A stretch of DNA of 64,000 nucleotides from contig CAMDBI010000003.1 in assembly GCA_945889005.1 (NCBI GenBank), forward strand, positions 1 through 64,000, read 5' to 3'. Of the stretch, positions 55,091-63,941 are shown piece after piece. The DNA is from Bacteroides fragilis (GTDB lineage Bacteria; Bacteroidota; Bacteroidia; Bacteroidales; DTGW01). The position numbers were made by a program, and so were the translations under genes. How positions within the stretch are numbered: position 1 is the first letter of the stretch; each line of letters begins with the position of its first letter. Below the pieces are notes generated by a model. That model saw only the letters and a list, made by a program, of their open reading frames with translations. It had not been told where the DNA came from and did not search any database.

Positions 55091-56350
55091 TTATTCATCT
55101 CTAAGTGCTACTATTGGTCTGATCGATGCTGCTTTGCGTGCCGGGAAATAGCCTGCCAGTGTACCTGCTACAATCAACAATATGGTTGCCGATATTGCAA
55201 TTCGTATGTCGATAGTTGGGTTGTAAAAAATTTTAAAGTTTTCTTCTGTACCACTTGCTGCAGCTGTCGATTGCTCCATGAAAAAATTTATGGCTTCGAG
55301 AAGTCCAATTCCCGATATCATTCCGAAATATCCTGAAAGTCCGGTAATAATAATGGCTTCGAGAATAATAATTCCAATAATACTTCGAGGAGTAGCGCCT
55401 AGTGCTTTTCTAATGCCAATTTCCTTTGTCCGTTCGCGCACAGAAATAAGCATAATGTTGCTTACCCCTACAATACCGGCTATAATTGTTCCTATGCCAA
55501 TAATCCATAAAAACAGGTTTATTCCAAAAAATACTTTCTGAAAATCTTGAAATTCCTGCAAGGAATTAAGTACTCTTAATGCTTTTTGATCGTTTACATC
55601 AAATTGATATTTTTTTGCCAAATACTTGCGAATTCTTGTTTCTAACGACTTCACTTCTGCTACACCCATATTGCTTGTTGTTAAGGTAATATCGTGAAGT
55701 TTTTCGTATGAGTTGTAGATTTTATGTGAAGTCGTAATTGGAATTAGTATTTTTTTGTTTTCCAAGTTGTTGCGATCGCGATAAACGCCAACAACCTGAA
55801 ACATAAAATTGCCAATTTTAATATATTTACCAATAGGGTCTTCTTTTTTAAATAACTTATTAACAACATCATATCCTATTACGGCAACTTTTCTGTTTTC
55901 GTTTATATCAATATCGTTAATAAACCTACCATTTATAAGCTTATACTTTTCGATATTAATATATGGAGGATTTACAGCAACAGATTTGTAACTACTATTT
56001 TCATTTTTGTACGATATAGGTAATTTGTCTATGGGAAGAAAATAGCGTCCCGAAATATTGTCAATTTTTTTATCAAATTGTTCAATATTTTTGATATCTT
56101 CTGTTCTAAAATCAATCCTTCGTCCGGCATTGTAACCCTCATATTTCATAGAAGTTGTGCCATGCCAAATCCATATTGAATTGACCGCGTTCGACTCAAA
56201 ATTGCTCTTTACGGCATTTGAAATACCATTGCCCGAACCCAGAAGAACAATAAGCATAAATATTCCCCAAGCTACACTAAAGCCCGTTAGGAATGTACGC
56301 AATTTGTTTTTGCGTATCACACTCATTATTTCTTGCCAAATATCAATCAT
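55091..56350 (-). CDS. MacB-like ABC transporter permease (1)
   Basis: This 419-residue protein has the same plan as its neighbour: an N-terminal helix (TFLTGFSVAWGIFMLIVLLG), a periplasmic domain and three C-terminal helices with IMLISVRERTKEIGIRKALGATP. The family moves peptides, lipoproteins or drugs from the periplasm by mechanical coupling rather than through the membrane. Sequence between the two permeases has diverged in the periplasmic part, pointing to an old duplication. Confidence 0.91.
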   Translation of the reverse strand: MIDIWQEIMSVIRKNKLRTFLTGFSVAWGIFMLIVLLGSGNGISNAVKSNFESNAVNSIWIWHGTTSMKYEGYNAGRRIDFRTEDIKNIEQFDKKIDNISGRYFLPIDKLPISYKNENSSYKSVAVNPPYINIEKYKLINGRFINDIDINENRKVAVIGYDVVNKLFKKEDPIGKYIKIGNFMFQVVGVYRDRNNLENKKILIPITTSHKIYNSYEKLHDITLTTSNMGVAEVKSLETRIRKYLAKKYQFDVNDQKALRVLNSLQEFQDFQKVFFGINLFLWIIGIGTIIAGIVGVSNIMLISVRERTKEIGIRKALGATPRSIIGIIILEAIIITGLSGYFGMISGIGLLEAINFFMEQSTAAASGTEENFKIFYNPTIDIRIAISATILLIVAGTLAGYFPARKAASIRPIVALRDE

Positions 56351-56359
56351 ATAAAAAAG

Positions 56360-56445
56360 GTAGTTGAGTAGACGAGTAGTTGAGTATTTGAGTAGCCGGG
56401 TAGGTTATTACTACTCTTTTTCTACTCGGCTACTCAACTACTCGT
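56360..56445. repeat. 8-nt repeat array with inverted arm inside the exporter operon
   Basis: Six phased 8-mers (GTAGTTGA, GTAGACGA, GTATTTGA, GTAGCCGG and a diverged last one) run from 56360 to 56407, and three of the opposite orientation (CTACTCGG, CTACTCAA, CTACTCGT) from 56422 to 56445. ACGAGTAGTTGAGTA (56372-56386) pairs perfectly with 56431-56445. In the transcript the array starts 11 nt after the ATPase stop. Confidence 0.88.
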
Positions 56446-56456
56446 TTACAATTTTA

Positions 56457-57131
56457 TTAATTCAATCTGTCGCTTTCAATTAAACCATCTTTAAGCCTAA
56501 TAACACGGCGAGTCATAAGCGATATATCGTTTTCGTGAGTCACTATAATCACTGTTTTCCCTTTATTGTTTATTTTTTTGAGCAAATCCATAACTTCGAT
56601 CGATGTTTGACTATCGAGTGCTCCGGTAGGCTCGTCGGCAAGTATTATTTGTGGATTGGCAATTAAAGCACGGGCAATAGCCACTCTTTGTTTTTGACCG
56701 CCCGACATTTCACTTGGCAAATGATGCGACCAGTCTGCCAGTCCTACCTTTTCGAGGTATTCCATTGCTATTTTGTTTCTCTTTTTGCGCGGTACACCTT
56801 GATAATACAGAGGAAGTGCCACATTCTCCTGCGCATTTTTAAAATTGATAAGGTTGAACGATTGAAAAACAAAGCCAATCATTTGATTGCGATATTGAGC
56901 TGCCTTGGTTTCGTTGAGGTTTTTAATTATTTGACCATTAAGGGCATAATTGCCACTGTCGTAGTTGTCGAGAATGCCTAGAATATTTAAAAGTGTCGAT
57001 TTGCCAGAGCCCGATGAACCCATGATAGATACCAACTCACCTTCTCCTATTTCGAGATCGATGCCCTTAAGTACATGTAATGAGTTGGTGCCATTGGAGT
57101 AGGATTTATGAATACCCTTTAAAGAAATCAT
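56457..57131 (-). CDS. ABC transporter ATP-binding protein, MacB/LolD type
   Basis: This 224-residue ATPase has Walker A GSSGSGKSTLLN, Q-loop FVFQSFNLINF, signature EMSGGQKQRVAIARAL, Walker B IILADEPTGALD, and H-loop VIIVTHEND. It is a stand-alone nucleotide-binding subunit of the MacB/LolD kind. It is first in the operon ATPase, permease, permease, adaptor, TolC, and has a strong promoter just upstream. Confidence 0.95.
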   Translation of the reverse strand: MISLKGIHKSYSNGTNSLHVLKGIDLEIGEGELVSIMGSSGSGKSTLLNILGILDNYDSGNYALNGQIIKNLNETKAAQYRNQMIGFVFQSFNLINFKNAQENVALPLYYQGVPRKKRNKIAMEYLEKVGLADWSHHLPSEMSGGQKQRVAIARALIANPQIILADEPTGALDSQTSIEVMDLLKKINNKGKTVIIVTHENDISLMTRRVIRLKDGLIESDRLN

Positions 57132-57177
57132 TTTTAATAGTTTGTAGGTAAAAAGTATAGTAAGTAATATTGTTTAA

Positions 57178-57208
57178 CAAATATACATTTTTAAATAAAC
57201 GAAACAAA
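57178..57208 (-). promoter_or_regulatory. Consensus promoter of the exporter operon
   Basis: On the minus strand TTTG (57208-57205), a 19-nt spacer and TATATTTG (57185-57178) match the Bacteroidota consensus exactly. Transcription would start near 57171, about 40 nt before the ATPase ATG. Confidence 0.75.
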
Positions 57209-57296
57209 CTTTTAAAAATTGTTTGTTTTGCTCAAATGTGTTGTTTTTTTTATAATAGATTAGGTATAGGCGTTTAGGTATCCCACTGTTTTATTA

Positions 57297-57347
57297 CAAT
57301 TATGAAACCTCTACGAGGTTTTGAAGGTCGTAGACCTTTCATAATTG
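57297..57347. terminator. Long palindrome with two alternative folds
   Basis: The outer arms (CAATTATGAAA / TTTCATAATTG) are perfectly complementary and continue, after a CC/CC mismatch, into TCTACGA / TCGTAGA. Alternatively each half folds alone as CCTC-TAC-GAGG and GGTC-GTA-GACC. It lies 9 nt after the stop of the minus-strand methyltransferase gene and ahead of the exporter promoter, so an end signal is the simplest role. It may also be a dispersed palindromic repeat. Confidence 0.5.
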
Positions 57348-57355
57348 AAATAATA

Positions 57356-58255
57356 TTATAACGACCGCCCTCTTGCAAAAATACTCAGGGGCAGACTTTT
57401 TTGTGCTTTATCGGTAACTTTGAGCTCCCCATATTCCGATTGGTTCCAAGAGTGCAGCTCATTGAGCAAATTGTTTGCAATAATAGCCGAAAAGCCCATG
57501 GAATAAAGGTTTAGAACAACAAAGCAATTATTAGGTTTCAGCAATTGTTTGCAGTTCAACATGAGTTCATTTATATTTTTCTCTAGAAGCCACCGTTCGC
57601 CTTCGGGACCACGACCATATTTGGGCGGATCGAGTATAATGCCGTTGTACTTTTTACCTCGGCGGGCTTCGCGCTGTACAAATTTGAGCGCATCTTCTAC
57701 AATCCAACGTATGTTGTCCATTCCAGAGGCTTCCATATTGGCACGGCTCCATGTTATTACTTGTTTGACCGAATCGACATGGCTAACATCGGCCCCTGCA
57801 GCTTTTGCCGCCAACGATGCACCACCGGTATAGGCAAAGAGGTTCAACACGTTTACTTCGGGCTCGTTTATTGCTTTTATGGTCTCAAATATATAATCCC
57901 AGTTCGATGCCTGTTCGGGAAAAATGCCAACGTGCTTGAATGCTGTAAGTCCCAAGCGCATTTTTATATCAATCCCGTTATGCTTATAGTTTACAAACCA
58001 TTGCTCGGGCATGCCTTTTTTTAACTGCCATTCGCCTCGTTCGTTGCTGTCGGCATCTTCCTTACTACCTTCTTTAGCTTTTAGGAAAATGGCATGTGCC
58101 AAACGCTGCCATTCGCCATCGGAAAGCGATTTGTTCCAAATAGCCTGTGGTTCTGGGCGCGAAAGTATATATGCGCCAAAACGCTCGAGTTTCGAGAAGT
58201 TACCCGAATCTATTAATTCATAGTCGGCAAAATATTTGGGTTCAAGCAAAGTCAT
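57356..58255 (-). CDS. Class I SAM-dependent methyltransferase, RlmI/RlmK-like
   Basis: This 299-residue protein has the SAM-binding motif VLNLFAYTGGASLAAKAAGADVSHVD, the NPPY-like ILDPPKYGRGPEGE and a late NCFVVLNLYSMGFSA strand. These match COG1092-type enzymes that methylate 23S rRNA bases. The N-terminal PUA domain of E. coli RlmI is absent. The exact rRNA position cannot be told. It follows the U32 peptidase gene by 7 nt. Confidence 0.87.
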   Translation of the reverse strand: MTLLEPKYFADYELIDSGNFSKLERFGAYILSRPEPQAIWNKSLSDGEWQRLAHAIFLKAKEGSKEDADSNERGEWQLKKGMPEQWFVNYKHNGIDIKMRLGLTAFKHVGIFPEQASNWDYIFETIKAINEPEVNVLNLFAYTGGASLAAKAAGADVSHVDSVKQVITWSRANMEASGMDNIRWIVEDALKFVQREARRGKKYNGIILDPPKYGRGPEGERWLLEKNINELMLNCKQLLKPNNCFVVLNLYSMGFSAIIANNLLNELHSWNQSEYGELKVTDKAQKSLPLSIFARGRSL

Positions 58256-58262
58256 TGATTCT

Positions 58263-60107
58263 TTATATTAATGATGATGATTGAATGGTCATTACACACT
58301 TGGCACAATTGAAGTTCAATTTAAAATGTTTCCCATTATTGTGCAAATATAGGGGATAATTGATATTGTTATCGTCGACCAATTTCTGTTTGGGATATGT
58401 ATTGCACCAACCTAGCTCGTGCTTAATACAATGGCGGGTTTCCATCAACACCACATTTTCGATATCTTTATTGAGCTCAAAGGCTGGTTCAAGATGTTGC
58501 ACACCTCTTTTCTTATAAAAGGTTTCGGATAAGTGGTTCGATACATTGCCCCGATAGTCGAGTGTGTGTTTGTAAAAATCTGCAGCCCCCCAATTCTTGG
58601 CAATCTCTTGGGGTTTATATGCTGCAAGTCTTTTGTCCAGCAGGCTATTCAATACATCGCGTCTGAGGTTGTTCAGAATCGAAACAGGAATAAATATTTT
58701 TTCGGAAAATTGTATTTCAATTTTATCGACCGAAAAGATAGTATCTCCGGCTTTCGACAATTGTTTTCTGATGTTTTCGTCCCACAAGTCTTTATTTCTT
58801 GCTTCTTGCTTGTCAATTACAATACTTTGTTCTGCACATATAGCATCTTCATCGGTTGCTGATAGAGAAATACCATTTTTGGTTTCGTTAAAAAGTAGTG
58901 AAACAGAAATTTTTCTTTCAGAGTACTGGTTCTCTAAAAGTTTTTCAAATTCGTGGTCGTGGTTGCGATAAAGCTCAGTCGAGACTTCTATTTCGGGCAT
59001 TTGATTTGGGTAAATTGTATTGCCATTGGCTCTGTTGACCATAAACCCCGAAAGTTTGCCATAAGCATTGATAAAACACAAGCCATCGGCATTGTTTATT
59101 TTTTCGCGGGTGTCAATTTTTATAGCATTTGTAGAAATAGAGACAACTTTACCCATGTATTTTCCCATCGATTTTTGGGTTGCAAATGAAGCTATATTGT
59201 CGCGTGTTCCCGTAATATTGTATTGAGTAAATCCCCTATTGAATGTTCGCTCCGGATCGGGTGTAAAAAAAGCGCGACTCATACCCGATGATGCTTTTCG
59301 GTATTGGTCGCTATTAGAAAGTATAAAATTATCAATTAATTGGCGGTAATGCGTTGTAATGTTTTTCAGATAGCTTATATCCTTTAGCCTTCCCTCAATT
59401 TTGAAGGAGCAAATACCGGCATTTGCAAGATCTGCAATTTTTTCGGACAAATTGAGGTCTTTGATCGAAAGTAAGTGGCGGTTCCTAACAATTGTTTTCC
59501 CTGAATTATCGATCAGGTCGAAGGAAGAACGGCAAGGCTGCGAACATTCGCCCCGATTGCCACTACGATCGGTTATTTCGTGGCTCATATAGCACTGTCC
59601 GCTATAACATACGCACAATGCACCGTGTACAAACGATTCAAGTTCAATGTTTGTAGCTTCTCTGATTTTTTGTATCTGTTCAATGCTTAGTTCACGGGCT
59701 AGAATAACACGAACAAAACCAGAATCGTGAAGAAATTTAACATGTTCGGGTGTTGTATTGTTGGTTTGTGTACTGGCAATAAGGGGTATGGGAGGCAAAT
59801 CCATTTCAAGTATGCCCATGTCTTGAATAATAAGCCCGTCTATGCCGATCTTGTAAAGCTCAACAATGAGTTTACGAGCTTCTTCGAGTTCGCTGTCAAA
59901 TAAGATAGTGTTTAGAGCAACATATACCTTAGCAAAATATAGATGGGCATATTGTACCAACTGGGCAATGTCCGAAACCTCGTTGGAAGCAGCACTTCTG
60001 GCTCCAAATCGAGGAGCACCTATATACACGGCATCGGCGCCACAATCAATGGCTGCTTTTCCATATTCTAGATTTCGAGCGGGGGCTAGTAACTCTAATG
60101 TTTTCAA
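58263..60107 (-). CDS. U32-family peptidase / RNA hydroxylation protein
   Basis: This 614-residue protein opens LELLAPARNLEYGKAAIDCGADAVYIGAPRFGARSAA. It has the cysteine cluster CVCYSGQCYMSHEITDRSGNRGECSQPCR and the signature FKIEGRLKDISYLKNITTHYR. Members such as RlhA and TrhP hydroxylate rRNA or tRNA bases, while others were described as collagenases. The C-terminal Cys pair region (KLNFNCAKCVM) adds to a possible metal site. The only usual start in the frame is TTG 60107. A -7 element TACATTTG at 60128-60135 supports a short leader and that start. Confidence 0.9.
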   Translation of the reverse strand: MKTLELLAPARNLEYGKAAIDCGADAVYIGAPRFGARSAASNEVSDIAQLVQYAHLYFAKVYVALNTILFDSELEEARKLIVELYKIGIDGLIIQDMGILEMDLPPIPLIASTQTNNTTPEHVKFLHDSGFVRVILARELSIEQIQKIREATNIELESFVHGALCVCYSGQCYMSHEITDRSGNRGECSQPCRSSFDLIDNSGKTIVRNRHLLSIKDLNLSEKIADLANAGICSFKIEGRLKDISYLKNITTHYRQLIDNFILSNSDQYRKASSGMSRAFFTPDPERTFNRGFTQYNITGTRDNIASFATQKSMGKYMGKVVSISTNAIKIDTREKINNADGLCFINAYGKLSGFMVNRANGNTIYPNQMPEIEVSTELYRNHDHEFEKLLENQYSERKISVSLLFNETKNGISLSATDEDAICAEQSIVIDKQEARNKDLWDENIRKQLSKAGDTIFSVDKIEIQFSEKIFIPVSILNNLRRDVLNSLLDKRLAAYKPQEIAKNWGAADFYKHTLDYRGNVSNHLSETFYKKRGVQHLEPAFELNKDIENVVLMETRHCIKHELGWCNTYPKQKLVDDNNINYPLYLHNNGKHFKLNFNCAKCVMTIQSSSLI

Positions 60108-60127
60108 TGTTAAATTGGTATATGAGG

Positions 60128-60135
60128 CAAATGTA
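60128..60135 (-). promoter_or_regulatory. -7 element upstream of the U32 gene
   Basis: On the minus strand this reads TACATTTG, a full match to TAnnTTTG, about 20 nt before the TTG start. No -33 TTTG is at the expected distance. Confidence 0.4.
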
Positions 60136-60240
60136 AGTCAAATTATTCATTTCATTTTTTGTTAAATAAAATTTCAAAAAAAAAAGAAAGCATCAAGTGT
60201 TTTTTGTACTTTTAGAGTTTAATTATTAAAAACTTTCAAA

Positions 60241-60816
60241 ATGGCATTCGAATTACCAAAACTCAGTTACGATCTCGACGATCTTAAACCGGTTATAAGC
60301 CGTCATACCATGGATTTTCACTATGGAAAGCACCATCAAACCTATGTTACCAATCTAAACAACCTAATACCGGGAACAAAGTTTGAAAATGCAAGCTTGG
60401 AAACCATGATAAAAGAGGCAGATGGGCCTATTTTCAACAACGCGGCACAAGTGTGGAATCATACCTTTTATTTCAATCAATTTTCGGGAAAAGCTGGAGG
60501 TATACCAACCGGTAAATTGGCCGATGCTATTATTGCAAATTTTGGAAGCTTTGCCGATTTTAAAGAAAAATTTGCAAAAGCAGCCGTTACACTTTTTGGT
60601 TCCGGTTGGGCTTGGTTAGTAAAAACAGCCGATGGTAAGCTTGAAATTGTTCAAGAACCCAATGCAGGAAATCCTATGCGCAAGGGTTTAACAAACATAT
60701 TTACAATCGATGTGTGGGAACATGCCTACTATCTCGATTTTCAGAACCGTCGTGCCGACCATATTGGTGCTATTTGGGAAATTGTCGATTGGGAAGAAGT
60801 TGGAAAAAGATTTTAA
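60241..60816 (+). CDS. sodB: Superoxide dismutase, Fe/Mn type
   Basis: This 191-residue enzyme turns superoxide into oxygen and hydrogen peroxide. Metal ligands are H27 in TMDFHYGKHHQTYV, the second His in NNAAQVWNHTFYF, and Asp and His in IDVWEHAYYLDFQNRR. GSGWAWLV and the NNAAQVWNHTF form favour the iron type, though Bacteroidota enzymes can be cambialistic. Length fits. It is convergent with the glucosaminidase gene, 10 nt apart. Confidence 0.96.
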   Translation: MAFELPKLSYDLDDLKPVISRHTMDFHYGKHHQTYVTNLNNLIPGTKFENASLETMIKEADGPIFNNAAQVWNHTFYFNQFSGKAGGIPTGKLADAIIANFGSFADFKEKFAKAAVTLFGSGWAWLVKTADGKLEIVQEPNAGNPMRKGLTNIFTIDVWEHAYYLDFQNRRADHIGAIWEIVDWEEVGKRF

Positions 60817-60826
60817 ATAAATTTAA

Positions 60827-61813
60827 TTAGTCATTGGTAATTGGCTTTCTGCTTCTCAACCATATTTTCTGTCCATCAGTTGGTTCAGAATTTTTGTCCA
60901 TTCGGTTTAAACGATACAACCTGCTCAGTTTTACGCCATATTTTTGGCTAATGTAGAGCATCGATTGGTTTTTTGCAGCAATATGAAATTCGTTTCCTAT
61001 TGCTGCTTTTCTTTTTTTGGGTTGGAGGTATACCATTTGACCTTCCGAAAGTTTATTACTTGCCTCAATATTGTTGTACAAGGGCAATTCCCAACGCATT
61101 TTGTCAAACTCCTGAGCTATAACGGCAAGCGATTCACCTTCTTTTGCCAGTACATATTCAACATTGTTGTTCAAAAGTATTTTACGAGTTTTGGCAATTG
61201 ATATTGTTTCTTCTTTTATTTGTTTTGTTTTTTCTTTTTTTACGGGTTTATAACTAATATCTCCATCGTCGAACCGGTATAATTCATATTTTTCAATAAT
61301 GTCTATGAGCAATTCGGCATATTGACGATTGGTAGCATAACCTGCTTTTTTCAAACCCTTTGCCCAACTTTTGTAGTCGTTACTTTTGTATTCGAACAAA
61401 AAGCTATAGCGACTTCCAGAGGTTAGAAACTCTGTGTGATCGTTGTACGAATCTTCTGCATTTTTATATTTCCTAAAACATTCGTCTTTAGCATCGTCGT
61501 CTTGGTAGTATGTTTTTCCATTCCATGTTTTGTGGCACTTTATACCGAAATGATTATTGGCTTTTATTGCAAGAGAGGAATTTCCGTTGTTAGATTCGAG
61601 CATGCCTTGAGCCAAGGTGATACTAGCAGGTATGCCGTTCTGTTTCATTTTTTTTATGGCTATTTCCTTGTATTGGTCGATATATTCGTCGGGAGATATA
61701 CGTTTTTGAGCATTTACAACTGAACAAAAAACAAATAATAGAAGATACATGCCAACAGAATATCGGACATTAGTTAAGAACTTATTAGTCATTCGTAATT
61801 TGTCATTTGTCAT
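60827..61813 (-). CDS. Glucosaminidase with C-terminal LysM domains
   Basis: From ATG 61813 this is 328 residues with an N-terminal signal (MYLLLFVFCSVVNAQ core). A FlgJ/glucosaminidase domain at about residues 35-185 has ITLAQGMLESNNGNSSLAIKANNHFGIKC (catalytic Glu) and LKKAGYATNRQYAELL. Two LysM-type segments follow (EYVLAKEGESLAVIAQEF and FHIAAKNQSMLYISQKYGV). It would cut peptidoglycan glycan strands. The start is open: ATGs at 61813 (TAATG overlap with the recG stop) and 61792 both lie in heptamer repeats, and the last residues ITND plus stop are also repeat-encoded. Confidence 0.85.
   Translation of the reverse strand: MTNDKLRMTNKFLTNVRYSVGMYLLLFVFCSVVNAQKRISPDEYIDQYKEIAIKKMKQNGIPASITLAQGMLESNNGNSSLAIKANNHFGIKCHKTWNGKTYYQDDDAKDECFRKYKNAEDSYNDHTEFLTSGSRYSFLFEYKSNDYKSWAKGLKKAGYATNRQYAELLIDIIEKYELYRFDDGDISYKPVKKEKTKQIKEETISIAKTRKILLNNNVEYVLAKEGESLAVIAQEFDKMRWELPLYNNIEASNKLSEGQMVYLQPKKRKAAIGNEFHIAAKNQSMLYISQKYGVKLSRLYRLNRMDKNSEPTDGQKIWLRSRKPITND
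60829..60842. repeat. Second heptamer family at the gene's 3' end, two units
   Basis: AGTCATT and GGTAATT on the plus strand (AATTACC AATGACT in the transcript). They encode the last residues and provide the TAA stop of the glucosaminidase gene. The same family is found at its 5' end. Confidence 0.5.
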
Positions 61814-61814
61814 T
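61787..61814. repeat. Second heptamer family at the recG / glucosaminidase junction, four units
   Basis: AGTCATT, CGTAATT, TGTCATT, TGTCATT on the plus strand (AATGACA AATGACA AATTACG AATGACT in the transcript). The recG stop and two possible start codons of the next gene fall in these units. Confidence 0.72.
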
Positions 61815-63915
61815 ACCCAACATTTCTCCATTCGAATTGTTTCTTTTTCATGATTGTTAATTGTTGCAAAAGTATCGAATTTTCGGGTTTCGTCAAGCTT
61901 GGGTCATCAGAGATAATATCGGAAGCAACATTTCTGGCATGGCTGAGTATTTGTCCATCCTGCGCGAGGTTTGCAATGTGCAAATCGAGAGGCAATCCAC
62001 TTTGCTGAGTGCTTTCAATATCGCCCGGACCACGCATTTTTAGATCTTGTTCAGCAATTTTAAACCCATTGCTGGTTTCTGTCATTATAGCCATACGCTT
62101 TCGACCAAAATCAGATAGTTTGAAATCGGTAATTAAAATACAATACGACTGTTCGGCACCTCGTCCTACACGTCCTCTGAGTTGGTGCAGTTGCGATAGA
62201 CCAAAGCGTTCGGCACTCTCTATTACCATTACGGAGGCATTTGGCACATCGACACCCACTTCAATTACAGTAGTGGCAACGAGTATCTGGGCTCTTCTTT
62301 CTTTAAACTCGAGCATGGCGGCTTCTTTTTCGGCAGGTTTCATTTTACCATGTACCATTGCAACTTTGTATTGAGGAGCGGGAAATGATTTGCAAATTTG
62401 TTCGTAGCCTTCTTCAAGTGTTTTGTAATCGAATTTTTCGGACTCCGAAATTAGGGGATATACAACATATATCTGGCGCCCCAACGCAATTTCCTTTTTC
62501 ATAAACTCAATGAGCATTGGGCGTTTGGTGTTGAAATAATGTGATGTTTTGATAGGTTTTCGTCCAGGTGGCATTTGCTCAATAACCGATTGATCTAAAT
62601 CGCCATAGACCGTCATTGCAAGTGTACGGGGTATGGGAGTTGCTGTCATTACAAGTATATGAGGGGGTTGGCTGTTTTTTTGTTGAAGCATAGCTCTTTG
62701 TGCAACGCCAAAGCGGTGTTGCTCGTCGATAATGGCTAGTCCTAAATTCTGAAATGCCACATTATCCTCAATAAGCGCATGTGTACCTATTAAAATATTG
62801 ATACTTCCATCCAATAGTCCTGTTGCAATTTCTTCACGTTCTTTTTTCTTTGTAGAGCCTGTCAATAGTTTTATACGAACTTCAATTCCGTCCAAAAACT
62901 TACTAATACTAACAAAATGCTGATGTGCCAATATTTCGGTAGGAGCCATCAAGCATGTTTGAAAGTTGTTGTCGATTGCCAATAGCATACACATAAGTGC
63001 CACCAAAGTTTTTCCGCTACCTACATCGCCTTGTAGCAAGCGGTTCAATTGTTTGCCGCTACCCATATCGCGACGAATTTCTTTTACAACCTTTTTTTGA
63101 TCGTCGGTAAGTTCAAATGTCAAATTGTTGTGGTAAAAAGTATTGAATGAAGTGCCTACTTTTTCAAATACAAAGCCTTTTGTTGTAGTGCTTCTAATTG
63201 CTTTGTTTTTCAACATATTGAGTTGAATGAAAAAGAGTTCTTCAAATTTCAGACGAAATTCTGCTTTTCTAAGTAATTCGATACTCTGCGGAAAATGAAT
63301 ATTGTAAATTGCATCGTGCAGGGGCAGTAACTTTAGATTGTCAATTAGATATGATGGAAACGATTCGTTAATGGCTTTTAAATTGTCTCGAACAACTATA
63401 CTAATAAGTTTTTGAATGGTTCTAGTAGTAATAAAGTTTGACTTTAACTTTTCGGTAGTACTGTATATCGCCTGAAGAGCCGATTTAATGCCTTGTTCAT
63501 GTTTTGAAATTTCTTCTATTTCGGGATGAGCAATACTAACTCGACTGTTGAACCATGTGGGTTTACCAAAAATCAAATATTCAACTCCTTCTTTGTAAGT
63601 TTGCTTTACCCATTTAGTGCCATGAAACCAAATAAGCTCCAAATATCCTGTACCATCGGTAAAAACAGCTGTTAAACGTGTTTTATATCCTTCGCCAACA
63701 GTATTGAACGATACGATTTTTCCTTTTAGTTGAATATATGGCAACTCACCACTAATCTCGTTAATGTAATATAACTTGGTTCGATCGATGTGCTTATATG
63801 GAAAGTAGAAAAGCATATCGCGCAATGTATATAACTTAAGTTCTGAGGCCAAAAGCTCTGCACGCTTGGGACCAGCTCCGGGCAAATATTTTAGTTCTTT
63901 CGAAAGGTCAGACAT
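61813..63915 (-). CDS. recG: ATP-dependent DNA helicase RecG
   Basis: This 700-residue enzyme regresses stalled replication forks and branch-migrates junctions. The N-terminal wedge domain starts LKYLPGAGPKRAELLASEL. Helicase motifs are GDVGSGKTLVALM (I), TEILAHQH (Ia), LIGTHALIEDNV, DEQHRFGVAQRAML (II), VMTATPIPRTLAMTVYGDLDQS (III), VIEVGVDVPNASVMVIE and LHQLRGRVGRG (V-VI). The ATG at 63915 was chosen over 63936 because a -7 element spans 63934-63941. Confidence 0.96.
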   Translation of the reverse strand: MSDLSKELKYLPGAGPKRAELLASELKLYTLRDMLFYFPYKHIDRTKLYYINEISGELPYIQLKGKIVSFNTVGEGYKTRLTAVFTDGTGYLELIWFHGTKWVKQTYKEGVEYLIFGKPTWFNSRVSIAHPEIEEISKHEQGIKSALQAIYSTTEKLKSNFITTRTIQKLISIVVRDNLKAINESFPSYLIDNLKLLPLHDAIYNIHFPQSIELLRKAEFRLKFEELFFIQLNMLKNKAIRSTTTKGFVFEKVGTSFNTFYHNNLTFELTDDQKKVVKEIRRDMGSGKQLNRLLQGDVGSGKTLVALMCMLLAIDNNFQTCLMAPTEILAHQHFVSISKFLDGIEVRIKLLTGSTKKKEREEIATGLLDGSINILIGTHALIEDNVAFQNLGLAIIDEQHRFGVAQRAMLQQKNSQPPHILVMTATPIPRTLAMTVYGDLDQSVIEQMPPGRKPIKTSHYFNTKRPMLIEFMKKEIALGRQIYVVYPLISESEKFDYKTLEEGYEQICKSFPAPQYKVAMVHGKMKPAEKEAAMLEFKERRAQILVATTVIEVGVDVPNASVMVIESAERFGLSQLHQLRGRVGRGAEQSYCILITDFKLSDFGRKRMAIMTETSNGFKIAEQDLKMRGPGDIESTQQSGLPLDLHIANLAQDGQILSHARNVASDIISDDPSLTKPENSILLQQLTIMKKKQFEWRNVG

Positions 63916-63933
63916 CGAATTATTTTTCGAAAA

Positions 63934-63941
63934 CAAACTTA
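63934..63941 (-). promoter_or_regulatory. -7 element upstream of recG
   Basis: On the minus strand this reads TAAGTTTG, a full match to TAnnTTTG. A weak TTTA lies 17 nt away as -33. Transcription would start near 63927, leaving about 12 nt before the ATG at 63915. Confidence 0.45.
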
